DNA from: Bacteroides sp. UBA7333
Lineage (GTDB): Bacteria; Bacteroidota; Bacteroidia; Bacteroidales; Bacteroidaceae
Assembly (NCBI GenBank): GCA_002471195.1
Contig: DKPN01000002.1
Coordinates: 58,397 to 122,396, forward strand
Length of the DNA stretch: 64,000 nt
Direction: 5' to 3'
Shown one piece after another: positions 45,256-54,567 of the stretch. The stretch's first letter is position 1. Each line of letters starts with the position of its first letter. The position numbers and the translations under genes are program-made. Below the pieces are notes generated by a model. That model saw only the letters and a list, made by a program, of their open reading frames with translations, was not told the DNA's origin and did no database searches.

Positions 45256-46332
45256 TTATACCCACTCTTTTTTCTTTATCGAAAAGAGAGGAATGCGTTT
45301 AAACCTTTTCGAATCAATAATAGGTTTCTCTAAATATTTCCACGACACAATCGATATAAGAGTAGTAATGGCCAACGAACCGAAAAACGAGAGATAAAAA
45401 TTGTATTCGGTAATATTATAATGAATAAATATTTGTATGATGGGATAATGAAATAGATACATTCCATACGAGATATTTTCGTATTTGCGTAAGAAGAAAA
45501 AGTATTTCAACAGATAAGCCGATCCTATGATAATGGCTGCAAAAGCAATAGGCTCTAGTTTTAAAAATATAAAATTATCGGTATATGAAAGCCCATATAT
45601 GAGCATAGAAAGAGGAAGTAAATACTTTAAATATTTGATGAAATAATTAAAGTATAACAATATGAATGTACCCGAATAAAAGTACATAAATTGACTCCCG
45701 ATCTGTTTTCTTATTAATAGAAAAATTTCATTTCTGGTTTGCTGAAATAGCTCATAAAAGAGGGCATCATAAAGATAGGCAAATAAAAAAACGGTAATAA
45801 TTACATACAATTTATTTACCTTTCGCATGCAGTAAAACACAATGGGTACACTCACGTAAAACATGATTTCTACCTTCATTGTCCATAATGAACCATTCAC
45901 CGCATGAATTGGATTATCTTGAAATACACCCGGCAATGTGGGGTGTAGAAAGTTCATAAAACTTAAATTGGATAATAGATACTTATAGGTATCGGTGGAT
46001 GTGAAATATTGATACGGATGCAAGTTCGAAACCAACGAACAAGTTAGCACGCATAGCACTATTACTAAAATATATGGAGGCAAAATTCGGCGGACTCTCT
46101 TTTTAATATATAGGCTTAATTGTGGTTTTTTTATATAGGTATAAAACACTAAAAAACCACTAATAATGAAAAATGCTTTTACCCTAATTAAACCCGAAAT
46201 ACACCACCATGGACGTTCTATATCGTTCAGTACATAAAAGTGGCTGATAAATATAGATAAGGTTAATAAGTACCGTAAAAAGTCAAATGCATTTTGTCTT
46301 TTCAGTAGCTCAATAGATTCGTTATTTAACAT
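45256..46332 (-). CDS. Acyltransferase family 3 membrane protein
   Basis: This 358-residue polytopic protein has about ten helices. The N-terminal FDFLRYLLTLSIFISHFYVL carries the family RxxA-H-type pattern with the catalytic-region histidine, and IHAVNGSLWTMKVEIMFY and SYGMYLFHYPIIQ are characteristic. Members O-acylate sugars of surface polysaccharides, LPS or lipids. It is 6 bases downstream of the PorZ-like gene, so co-transcription is likely; a role in modifying surface glycans is inferred. Confidence 0.87.
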   Translation of the reverse strand: MLNNESIELLKRQNAFDFLRYLLTLSIFISHFYVLNDIERPWWCISGLIRVKAFFIISGFLVFYTYIKKPQLSLYIKKRVRRILPPYILVIVLCVLTCSLVSNLHPYQYFTSTDTYKYLLSNLSFMNFLHPTLPGVFQDNPIHAVNGSLWTMKVEIMFYVSVPIVFYCMRKVNKLYVIITVFLFAYLYDALFYELFQQTRNEIFLLIRKQIGSQFMYFYSGTFILLYFNYFIKYLKYLLPLSMLIYGLSYTDNFIFLKLEPIAFAAIIIGSAYLLKYFFFLRKYENISYGMYLFHYPIIQIFIHYNITEYNFYLSFFGSLAITTLISIVSWKYLEKPIIDSKRFKRIPLFSIKKKEWV

Positions 46333-46338
46333 AGTAAA

Positions 46339-48666
46339 TTATTTTACAAAAAGGATCTTTGTAACGATACCCTCTTTTCCGTCTTTATTGGCAGCCAATA
46401 CAAAATATACGCCCGATACCACTTTATGTCCTTGCATATTTCGTCCGTCCCACGAAAACTGTCCACCCAATGAACTGCCTTCATATATCAACTTACCGCT
46501 GATATTGGTGATTTTCACATCACTATCTCGCATTAACCCCGTAACGATAATAGTACCGTTATAGTCGGGATGCACCGGATTAGGATAAGCATAAACATTA
46601 TCCTCTTCAAAACGATCTTCTCCTTCGGTGGCTTCGCTTTTATAAGTAACCAATCCTTTTAGAGTGCCTATATAAACCACTCCGGTTTTAGGATGAATGG
46701 CAATACTGGTGATAGTATTACAAGGCAGAGGGCTATTGTCTTCGGTAAAATGATGAATGGTTTCTAATCCGTCAGGGCTTACTAAATAGAGACCATTACT
46801 TTCTGTACCCATCCATTTTCTATTGCCTCCATCAATGGCGATATCATTAATTTGCTCATTTACTAAAAGAAAATCGGCCAAGTTTGTGCCATCATTTCTT
46901 GGTACTTTTATTTGAGTGCAGTTATATCCATCCATAAAAAAACGGGTGGGATTGTTCAACACAATTGGTCCTTGTCCTGTACCTACCCATATTGTTCCAT
47001 CATGATCTTCTACAATACAGTTCATTCCTTTATGGGTCAATAATGTACCATCTTGATTGGTGAAACTACCGATAAATTTATGTTTATCATCCGCCACATT
47101 ATCTATCGTTCCATTATAATTTAAACAAAACACTCCATTATCGTAGGCATGCGATGAGATAGCCCAAAAGTTACCATTCCTATCGAATATTGATGATTTA
47201 AAATTGATTGGATTTTTAAGAGAAGAATACGACAACGACTTCCATGTGTTATCGGATTTTAAAACATGAATCGGATGATTTTTTGTGGCATTCAACATCC
47301 ATAAATTATTATTTTTATCATAATTCAATCCGTTTATTTTCACATATCTATGCGCGGCTTGATCATCGGGTAAAGCACTTTCTAAAGGGCTATTATCCAT
47401 TGAGTATCTTTTTTTGAATTTGCCATCATGAAATTCGTATAACCCCTCACCAAATGATGATGCAAAATGATGTTTTTCATCTCTGGGATCCTGAACAATA
47501 CACGAAATATTAATATAAGGCACTCCTGTAGTTTGCTCTATATTCTCTTCTTGAAAATAGGTCCATTCGTTATTTTGAAATTGCATGATAGTACCTTTTC
47601 TCTCCTCGCCATGTTTGGCACCGCATGTAATCAAAATTTTATCTCCATTAATATAGATATAGTGCGGAAGATTTCGGATAGGGCTATTCGGTACTATTGA
47701 CGATACCACAACTTTAAATGTATTATCGGTATCATTTAGCTTATAAGCCATTAATCCCTTTTGCGTATGAGCAAACCAAAATGTACCTCCACTTAGTTGC
47801 AATTGATTAATGTCGAAACCAATATTAATGTATTTGAATTGTTCTATAGAATCGAAAATAGCAATCGAGTTGGAATTGTAAGCAAGCATTTTATTATCGC
47901 CCAATGTAATGAAAGGATAATGTCCTGATATTAATAACCGATTGGTATTATCATTGGTGTTAATAAGGTTGATACCATTTTGAGGTACATTGCCTATAAG
48001 CGCATTATTAAAGTTGACAAGATGGCTATATACTACATCCGAAACCATTTTCCAGTTGTTAATATCTAAAAGATTATCAGAAAGTAGTCCGGTATATAAT
48101 CCATTGCTAGTGGCCGCATATAATACATTATTATATATAGCACAGTCGTTTACATTGACATGCAAATTATACGAATTGCTTATCTCTTTTCTTTTTAGAT
48201 CGATAACAATAATACCAAACGCTGTGGATAAGTAGGCATTATTATCGTGCAAGGTTATGTTATTGATTTTTTTGCTGTAAGCAACGTTTTTATCTTTATA
48301 ATCGGACAAATTAAATACCGATTCATCATTTATTAATATATCGATATTGAAATTAGAATATACAATCAATAACGTATTCGTTGCTTTATGATAACGGATA
48401 TGGGTGATGTCGGTGTCGTTTAACAAGTTATTTTTCCAGTAAGTGCGTACACTTTCATCGTCTTTATCGAATGAGAACAGACCTCCATTTCCAACTGCAT
48501 AGATTAAGTTTCCGGCAGGTTCGACCATAGTGGCATTGTGATATGAAAGGTAACTTTGCCAACTACCGATGGCTTGTTGTGCTTGTGTATAAGCGAAAAA
48601 ACTAAGGATAGAAAGTAATATATAACAGCTTAATCTCTTCATATTTTGGAAAACAATGATTATCAA
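46339..48666 (-). CDS. PorZ-like two-propeller protein with T9SS-type C-terminal domain
   Basis: The product is 775 residues: a signal peptide ending near YTQAQ, two regions of short propeller blades (LIYAVGNGGLFSFDK, DGTIWVGTGQGPIVLN, GVVYIGTLKGLVTY), then a C-terminal domain starting AYPNPVHPDYNGTI. That last domain has the beta-sandwich pattern of T9SS sorting signals (ITNISGKLIYEG, VSGVYFVLA). P. gingivalis PorZ has the same length and layout and helps attach cargo to anionic LPS; assignment here is inference. If T9SS-secreted, it would be surface-exposed. It is coupled to an acyltransferase gene. Confidence 0.72.
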   Translation of the reverse strand: MIIIVFQNMKRLSCYILLSILSFFAYTQAQQAIGSWQSYLSYHNATMVEPAGNLIYAVGNGGLFSFDKDDESVRTYWKNNLLNDTDITHIRYHKATNTLLIVYSNFNIDILINDESVFNLSDYKDKNVAYSKKINNITLHDNNAYLSTAFGIIVIDLKRKEISNSYNLHVNVNDCAIYNNVLYAATSNGLYTGLLSDNLLDINNWKMVSDVVYSHLVNFNNALIGNVPQNGINLINTNDNTNRLLISGHYPFITLGDNKMLAYNSNSIAIFDSIEQFKYINIGFDINQLQLSGGTFWFAHTQKGLMAYKLNDTDNTFKVVVSSIVPNSPIRNLPHYIYINGDKILITCGAKHGEERKGTIMQFQNNEWTYFQEENIEQTTGVPYINISCIVQDPRDEKHHFASSFGEGLYEFHDGKFKKRYSMDNSPLESALPDDQAAHRYVKINGLNYDKNNNLWMLNATKNHPIHVLKSDNTWKSLSYSSLKNPINFKSSIFDRNGNFWAISSHAYDNGVFCLNYNGTIDNVADDKHKFIGSFTNQDGTLLTHKGMNCIVEDHDGTIWVGTGQGPIVLNNPTRFFMDGYNCTQIKVPRNDGTNLADFLLVNEQINDIAIDGGNRKWMGTESNGLYLVSPDGLETIHHFTEDNSPLPCNTITSIAIHPKTGVVYIGTLKGLVTYKSEATEGEDRFEEDNVYAYPNPVHPDYNGTIIVTGLMRDSDVKITNISGKLIYEGSSLGGQFSWDGRNMQGHKVVSGVYFVLAANKDGKEGIVTKILFVK

Positions 48667-48674
48667 AATTATTA

Positions 48675-48750
48675 ATATAGTTTCATTCTACAACGAATGA
48701 TAGTTTGATGAAATATCTTTTTGCAGATACTTCATCAAACGAAACTATAT
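48675..48750. repeat. Three-stem palindromic element between rdgB and the PorZ-like gene
   Basis: Outer arms 48675-48684 and 48741-48750 enclose two hairpins: CATTC/GAATG (48684-48699) and a 16-bp stem with two mismatches or fewer (48703-48718 with 48725-48740). ATAGTTT occurs at 48678 and 48701, 23 bases apart. It can act as the rdgB terminator and shares the multi-palindrome style of the tandem arrays. Confidence 0.6.
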
Positions 48751-48774
48751 GTTTATAACTTGTTTATAACTTGT

Positions 48775-49362
48775 TTATTGTATGGAATTCAGGAATTTGC
48801 ATAGTTTATGAACTGCCCTGGCACGATGGCTGATTGTATTTTTAACTTCATTGCCAAGTTCGGCAAACGTTTTATCATACCCTTCGGGAATAAAGATAGG
48901 GTCGTATCCAAAACCGGCAGTACCTTTTTTATCGGTTATAATGCTACCTTCAACAATGCCTTCGAAAAGATATTCTTTGGCATCGATAATTAATGCTATC
49001 ACTGTTCTAAACTGTGCATTACGGTGAACATTACCTTTTAGTTCGGCCAGAAGTTTATTCATATTGGCCTCTGAATCGTGGCCCTCTCCACCGGCATATC
49101 TTGCAGAGTATACACCCGGTGCACCATTTAGAGCTTCTACCTCTAATCCTGTATCATCGGCAAAACAGTTTACGTTATATTTATCATATATATATCGAGC
49201 TTTTAATAGTGCATTTCCCTCGAGCGTATCGGCCGTTTCGGGTATGTCATCATTGCAGTCGATATTTTTAAGAGATAATAGTTCGATATTATCGCCAAGT
49301 ATTTGAGATACCTCTTCTAACTTATGTGCGTTATTGGTAGCAAAAACTAATTTACTTTTCAT
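48775..49362 (-). CDS. rdgB: Non-canonical purine NTP pyrophosphatase (RdgB/HAM1)
   Basis: This 195-residue enzyme hydrolyses ITP, dITP and XTP to keep deaminated purines out of nucleic acids. Motifs include FATNNAHKLEEV at the start, FADDTGLEVEALNGAPGVYSARYAG across the metal and base site (written here in parts), GFGYDPIF and SHRARA near the end. It follows nadB by 54 bases on the same strand and is probably in the same transcript. Confidence 0.95.
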   Translation of the reverse strand: MKSKLVFATNNAHKLEEVSQILGDNIELLSLKNIDCNDDIPETADTLEGNALLKARYIYDKYNVNCFADDTGLEVEALNGAPGVYSARYAGGEGHDSEANMNKLLAELKGNVHRNAQFRTVIALIIDAKEYLFEGIVEGSIITDKKGTAGFGYDPIFIPEGYDKTFAELGNEVKNTISHRARAVHKLCKFLNSIQ

Positions 49363-49416
49363 TTTATTGTCTATCTATTTTAAAAAGGATAAATGGTTTA
49401 TTTATATACCCTTGTG

Positions 49417-50985
49417 CTATTGATGGTGCGGATAGTCAATGGTATAGTGCAATCCGCGACTCTCTTTTCGTTCCATCGCTTGGCGCATAATGAGATAACC
49501 CACATTAATCATGTTGCGGAGTTCGCAGATATCTTTCGAAGCATGGCTACGTTTAAATAACTCTTCTGTTTCTTCGTAAATCAAGTCTAAGCGCAGCCAA
49601 GCTCTTTTTAGTCGTAAATCGCTTCTTACAATACCTACATACGAACTCATTATTTGATTTACCTCTTTCATGCTTTGTGTTACCAATACCATCTCTTCGT
49701 TGGTATGTGTACCCTCTGCATTCCATTCGGGTATTTGATCGTTATAGTTTAGGTTATCAATGATTTGTAATGAGTGTTTGGCTGCAGCATCGGCATAAAC
49801 CACCGCTTCAATCAATGAGTTAGAAGCCAAACGATTGCCTCCGTGCAGCCCTGTACAAGCACATTCGCCCACGGCATAAAGACGTTCGATTGATGACTGT
49901 CCATCTAAATCGACCAAAATACCGCCGCATAAATAGTGAGCTGCTGGAGCTACCGGAATATATTCTTTGGTAATATCGATGCCTAGACTAAGACATTTTT
50001 CGTAGATGTTTGGGAAATGTTTTTTAGTCTCCTCGGCATCTTTATGCGTAACATCAAGATATACATGATCGTCGCCACGATTCTTCATTTCGTTGTCGAT
50101 GGCACGAGCTACAATATCGCGCGGTGCCAACGATAATCTTGGATCGTATTTTTGCATAAATTCTTTTCCATCCATCGTACGAAGAATACCTCCATATCCA
50201 CGCATAGCCTCGGTAATAAGGAAAGAAGGGCGATCGCCCGGATGATAAAGAGCGGTAGGATGAAACTGTACAAATTCCATATCCTTAACAGTGCCTTTGG
50301 CTCTATAAACCATCGCTACACCATCGCCGGTAGCTACCAACGGATTGGTAGTGGTTTGGTAAACAGCTCCTACACCACCCGTTGCCATCAACGTTGTTTT
50401 AGCCAAATAGGTGTCTACTTGGCCGGTAGCGTTGTTCATGATGTAAGCTCCATAACATTGAATGTCGGGTGTCTGACGAGTCACTGTAACTCCTAAATGA
50501 TGTTGAGTTAATATTTCGACGGCAAAATGATTTTCAATCACTTCGATGTTGGGATGTTGCTGAACCGCTTTAATGAGGCTATCTTGTATTTCGGCACCCG
50601 TGTTGTCTTTATGATGAAGGATACGAAACTCTGAATGTCCACCTTCGCGATGAAGATCAAACTCACCATTGTCATCCTTGTCGAAATTAACACCCCAGTT
50701 AATAAGTTCCTGAATCTGAGCAGGAGCTTCACGAACTACTTTTTCTACTGCCATCCGATCGCTAATCCAGTCGCCGGCTATCATAGTGTCATCAATGTGT
50801 TTATCAAAATTGTCGACCAATAGATTGGTGACAGATGCCACTCCGCCTTGAGCGAAGTAAGTATTGGCTTCTTCTAAGGAGCTTTTGCATACCAATGCTA
50901 CGCTACCTTTGTGTGCTACTTTTAACGCAAAACTCATACCGGCAATACCCGATCCGATAACGAGATAATCGTATTTTTTTATCAT
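49417..50985 (-). CDS. nadB: L-aspartate oxidase
   Basis: This 522-residue FAD enzyme makes iminoaspartate for NadA. The N-terminal dinucleotide motif is VIGSGIAGMSFALKVA. The fumarate-reductase-like core includes FVQFHPTAL, the catalytic-region GYGGILR and APAAHYLCGGI, and GLHGGNRLASNSL near the C-terminal half. Full length. A promoter with TTG, 23-base spacer and -7 box lies at 51007-51040; rdgB follows. Confidence 0.95.
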   Translation of the reverse strand: MIKKYDYLVIGSGIAGMSFALKVAHKGSVALVCKSSLEEANTYFAQGGVASVTNLLVDNFDKHIDDTMIAGDWISDRMAVEKVVREAPAQIQELINWGVNFDKDDNGEFDLHREGGHSEFRILHHKDNTGAEIQDSLIKAVQQHPNIEVIENHFAVEILTQHHLGVTVTRQTPDIQCYGAYIMNNATGQVDTYLAKTTLMATGGVGAVYQTTTNPLVATGDGVAMVYRAKGTVKDMEFVQFHPTALYHPGDRPSFLITEAMRGYGGILRTMDGKEFMQKYDPRLSLAPRDIVARAIDNEMKNRGDDHVYLDVTHKDAEETKKHFPNIYEKCLSLGIDITKEYIPVAPAAHYLCGGILVDLDGQSSIERLYAVGECACTGLHGGNRLASNSLIEAVVYADAAAKHSLQIIDNLNYNDQIPEWNAEGTHTNEEMVLVTQSMKEVNQIMSSYVGIVRSDLRLKRAWLRLDLIYEETEELFKRSHASKDICELRNMINVGYLIMRQAMERKESRGLHYTIDYPHHQ

Positions 50986-51006
50986 AAACTAGATAGTTTG
51001 TCGCGG

Positions 51007-51040
51007 CAAAGCTACAAAAAACCTTATTTCGCTGTAACAA
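51007..51040 (-). promoter_or_regulatory. Promoter of nadB-rdgB
   Basis: TTG (51038-51040) and TAGCTTTG (51007-51014) on the minus strand are separated by 23 bases; the start codon is 21 bases downstream. Confidence 0.55.
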
Positions 51041-51092
51041 TTGTTGTTATTATTTGTGGGAATTGCTAACTTGCCAAAAAATATATGATAAA

Positions 51093-51497
51093 ATGAATAG
51101 AGTGTTTTATGCACGTATTGCCTGGTATCAATATGTGATGTTGATATTGCTGGCTACTACCTTAATCGTTTTTTTATGGTATAAATATATCGTTCCGGCT
51201 ATGTTTCTGATATTTATATTGGTAGTGTTAATAGAACAGATTATTCATACCACTTACACTATTACGAGCGATAACCAACTCATTATATCGTGTGGCCGAT
51301 TTACTCGTAAAAAAATCATTCCGATTCAAACCATCACCCATATTTTAAAACATAACTCTATGCGCATAGCGGGCCGTTCGGTTACCAATTATGTTTTAAT
51401 AGAGTATGGGCAACGTAAATTTGTATCGGCTATGCCTATTAAAGAAGATGAATTTATAGAGCAACTCTATCGGAAAATGGAAAAACTTACAACCTAA
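51093..51497 (+). CDS. PH-domain membrane protein
   Basis: The product is 134 residues from the ATG at 51093 (MNRVFYARIAWYQ); the 13 upstream codons in the open frame look non-coding. Two adjacent membrane helices (about 15-55) are followed by a bacterial PH-like domain, with TYTITSDNQLIISCG and KKIIPIQTITHILK as the diagnostic strand pair. The function is unknown. lpdA follows after 21 bases and may be co-transcribed. Confidence 0.78.
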   Translation: MNRVFYARIAWYQYVMLILLATTLIVFLWYKYIVPAMFLIFILVVLIEQIIHTTYTITSDNQLIISCGRFTRKKIIPIQTITHILKHNSMRIAGRSVTNYVLIEYGQRKFVSAMPIKEDEFIEQLYRKMEKLTT

Positions 51498-51518
51498 TCA
51501 ATCAATAAATCTTTGCTT

Positions 51519-52862
51519 ATGAAATACCAAGTAATCATTGTAGGAGGAGGCCCTGCCGGATATACAGCGGCCGAAACAGCCGGAGCAGCCGGTTTGAGTG
51601 TATTACTCATCGAAAAGAACAATATCGGTGGCGTTTGTCTGAACGAAGGATGTATTCCTACAAAAACACTTCTTTATTCGGCTAAAATACATGATAATGC
51701 TAAGCATGCCTCTAAGTATGCAATTAGTGTGGGCAATGTGGCATTCGATCTTCCTAAAATCATAGCTCGCAAAAACAAAGTAGTACGAAAATTGGTTTTA
51801 GGAATCAAAGCCAAATTAACAACTTGCAATGTTGAGGTGATTCATGGAGAAGCCATGATTGTTAATGCTCAAACGATTTGTGTGGGCGATAATCTATACG
51901 AATGCGATAATTTGATACTGTGCACAGGTTCCGAAACGTTTATTCCACCTATTCCCGGTATCGATAAAGTAGACTATTGGACGCATCGCAATGCGCTTGA
52001 TGTAAAAGAGCTTCCTGCCTCGTTGACCATTGTTGGCGGCGGAGTGATAGGTATGGAGTTTGCATCTTACTTTAACAGTTTGGGCACAGAGGTTACCATT
52101 ATAGAAATGCTCGATGATATACTTCAGGGTATGGATAAAGAGCTTGCAGCACTGTTGCGAGCCGATTATGCAAAACGGGGTATAAAATTTATGCTAAAAA
52201 CGAAAGTTACATCGATAGCACAAACTGATGAGGGGATAACTGTAAATTATGATCAGGCCGAAGGAAATGGAACCATTACCTCCGAAAGGTTGTTAATGAG
52301 TGTTGGTCGAAGAGCTGTTACTTCGGGTTTTGGTTTAGAAAATCTAAAACTTGAAACCAATGAACGCAATCATGTTGTAGTAAATGATAAAATGCAGACA
52401 TCGATACCAAAAGTATATGTTTGTGGCGATTTAACCGGTTTCTCTTTGTTGGCTCACACGGCTGTGCGCGAAGCCGAAGTAGCCGTACATCATATCTTAG
52501 GAAAAGAAGATAAGATGAGTTACCGAGCGATACCCGGAGTAGTATATACCAATCCTGAATTTGCTGGTGTAGGAATGACAGAAGAAGTGTTACAACGCTC
52601 GGATACAACTTATAGAGTAATAAATATACCAATGGCCTATTCGGGACGCTTTGTTGCCGAAAATGAAGGTGTCAATGGTTATTGTAAACTCTTTATATCG
52701 CATGATGATCGTATTTTGGGTGCACATGTTTTAGGAAATCCCGCATCCGAAATTATATCGTTGGCAGGAATGGCAATCGAACTACAACTCACCACTTCGG
52801 CATTTAAGCGAATGATAATTCCTCACCCCACTGTGAGCGAAATATTTAGAGAGGCTTTGTAG
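51519..52862 (+). CDS. lpdA: Dihydrolipoyl dehydrogenase
   Basis: This 447-residue flavoprotein oxidises protein-bound dihydrolipoamide, serving 2-oxoacid dehydrogenases or glycine cleavage. The start is the ATG at 51519; the TTG six bases upstream is in frame but unneeded. FAD motif IIVGGGPAGYTAA, redox disulfide Cys40 and Cys45 in GGVCLNEGCIPTKT, NAD motif IVGGGVIGMEFAS and the C-terminal catalytic pair in IIPHPTVSEIF are all present. No E1/E2 genes are adjacent. Confidence 0.93.
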   Translation: MKYQVIIVGGGPAGYTAAETAGAAGLSVLLIEKNNIGGVCLNEGCIPTKTLLYSAKIHDNAKHASKYAISVGNVAFDLPKIIARKNKVVRKLVLGIKAKLTTCNVEVIHGEAMIVNAQTICVGDNLYECDNLILCTGSETFIPPIPGIDKVDYWTHRNALDVKELPASLTIVGGGVIGMEFASYFNSLGTEVTIIEMLDDILQGMDKELAALLRADYAKRGIKFMLKTKVTSIAQTDEGITVNYDQAEGNGTITSERLLMSVGRRAVTSGFGLENLKLETNERNHVVVNDKMQTSIPKVYVCGDLTGFSLLAHTAVREAEVAVHHILGKEDKMSYRAIPGVVYTNPEFAGVGMTEEVLQRSDTTYRVINIPMAYSGRFVAENEGVNGYCKLFISHDDRILGAHVLGNPASEIISLAGMAIELQLTTSAFKRMIIPHPTVSEIFREAL

Positions 52863-52874
52863 TTTGTTTATTTA

Positions 52875-52940
52875 GTGAATGACCTGTGTCACAACAGTGA
52901 ATGTGCTTTATCACTGTTGTGACATAGGTCATTCACAAGT
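52875..52940. repeat. Three tandem 22-bp palindromic units (array D)
   Basis: Units start at 52875, 52897 and 52919, each GTGA-N10-TCAC plus 4 bases, the same unit form as array A. Units one and three are also complementary, so the array can fold as one hairpin with 26-base arms (52875-52900 and 52911-52936, one mismatch). It lies directly after lpdA. Confidence 0.86.
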
Positions 52941-53074
52941 GTAAGTAACCTAATATACCTTGTGGCATTGCCCCATTGTGTTTCACATTCAATAATGGCG
53001 ATGCATCGTATTTGTTCTTTAACTATGAAAAGTTTTCATTGATTTAATTAACTGTTTTGAAATAAATATTTTTG

Positions 53075-54475
53075 ATGAGATTTAGTGTTTTTGTAATTCT
53101 TTCTATCCTCTTTTCGTTTGAGCTATGTGCTCAAACCTCATTTGCCACATCTATCGATTCATTGATCTCAACACTCCCACAGGAGTCGGAGGTTGGGATC
53201 GCTGTTTACGACTTAACTTCCAATGAAATGCTTTATACGTTTCGCGACCATAAGTTAGCACGGCCGGCTTCTACCATGAAACTATTAACTACCATTACCG
53301 CACTCTCCTATCTGGATGTCGAAAAACCTTTTCACACAGATGTTTGGACAAAAGGAGTGATCGAAAACGATACTCTAAAAGGCGATTTATATGTGTTGGG
53401 CGGTTTCGATCCTGAATTTGACGATGAGGCTATGAATGCTCTGTTGGGCGAGATTTCTACGCTTCCTTTCAAAGTAATCACGGGCAAAGTTTATGGTGAT
53501 ATATCAATGAAAGATTCACTTTATTGGGGAGCTGGATGGCTTTGGGATGACAATCCCGAAGCATTTCAACCCTATCTTTCGCCATTGATGTTCAACAAAG
53601 GGATGATTACGGTAGGTGTGACACCTGCTAATAGTAAGGGTGTAGCTCCACAAGTTGCAATCACTCCAAAATCAACCTATTACACCGTAAACAATAGTGC
53701 CAAAACACGTACGCCATCTGCAGGAGCGTTTAAGATTACTCGCGACTGGATGAATAATAAAAATGAAATTCTAATCAATGGTAATTTAGCACAAGCACAA
53801 AGTCGCGATCTGAATGTCTATGGTTCGAGCGACTTTTTTATGCATACTTTTTTAGAGCGACTTCAGGCAAATAATATTTCTGTATTGGGTGGATATGATT
53901 ATAAAACGTTTCATCGCGATTCACTCTCTACAAAAATAGCGAGTTATCATACCTCTTTTCAGAAGGTAATTGACCAAACTCTGAAAGAGAGTGACAACCT
54001 TAACGCAGAAGCACTATTGTATAGAATAGCTGCCAAAACAACTTCAAAAAAACATGTCAGCGCGAAAGATGGATTGCAGGCTGTGAACCGCCTTATCAAA
54101 CAAATCGGATTAAATCCGTCGGATTATAAAATAGCAGACGGATCGGGGTTGTCAAATTATAACTATATATCGCCTGCTTTATTGGTGGAGTTGTTAAAAT
54201 ATGCCTATGCCAATACCAATATATTCGGGCGCTTATATAAGGCATTGCCTACTGCCGGTATAGAAGGAACGGTGAAACATCGGATGAAGCCGGGAAAGGC
54301 ATTTAAAAACGTACATGCCAAAACAGGATCGTACACGGGTATCAATGCATTGGCAGGATATGCCAAAGCTGCTAATGGGCACTATCTTGCATTTGCCATT
54401 ATGAATCAGAACATTTTATCAGGGCGCAAAGCACGTATTTTCCAAGATCAGTTATGCGAGATAATGTGCCAATAA
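53075..54475 (+). CDS. dacB: D-alanyl-D-alanine carboxypeptidase/endopeptidase (PBP4 type)
   Basis: The product is 466 residues from the ATG at 53075. A signal peptide ends near LCAQ (residue 20). The peptidase S13 active site has Ser66-x-x-Lys69 in ARPASTMKLL, SDN in KESDNLNAEALLYR and KTG in HAKTGSYTG. A large inserted domain separates the first two motifs, as in E. coli PBP4. It trims or cleaves peptidoglycan peptides in the periplasm. Single gene, terminator at 54506-54540. Confidence 0.93.
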   Translation: MRFSVFVILSILFSFELCAQTSFATSIDSLISTLPQESEVGIAVYDLTSNEMLYTFRDHKLARPASTMKLLTTITALSYLDVEKPFHTDVWTKGVIENDTLKGDLYVLGGFDPEFDDEAMNALLGEISTLPFKVITGKVYGDISMKDSLYWGAGWLWDDNPEAFQPYLSPLMFNKGMITVGVTPANSKGVAPQVAITPKSTYYTVNNSAKTRTPSAGAFKITRDWMNNKNEILINGNLAQAQSRDLNVYGSSDFFMHTFLERLQANNISVLGGYDYKTFHRDSLSTKIASYHTSFQKVIDQTLKESDNLNAEALLYRIAAKTTSKKHVSAKDGLQAVNRLIKQIGLNPSDYKIADGSGLSNYNYISPALLVELLKYAYANTNIFGRLYKALPTAGIEGTVKHRMKPGKAFKNVHAKTGSYTGINALAGYAKAANGHYLAFAIMNQNILSGRKARIFQDQLCEIMCQ

Positions 54476-54505
54476 ACATCTATCTTGTTTTTTAGAGATA
54501 TAAAA

Positions 54506-54540
54506 AAATGCATTACTGATACACAACCAGTAATGCATTT
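54506..54540. terminator. Bidirectional terminator between dacB and the CoA-transferase gene
   Basis: A perfect 13-bp stem (54506-54518 and 54528-54540) with A and T runs outside sits between convergent genes. Confidence 0.83.
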
Positions 54541-54567
54541 CTTATATGATAAATATGGTCTACCCAA

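Noticed and set aside
53067..53074. TATTTTTG as the dacB promoter
   Set aside because: It abuts the ATG, so transcription would start inside the signal peptide codons; probably chance in AT-rich sequence.
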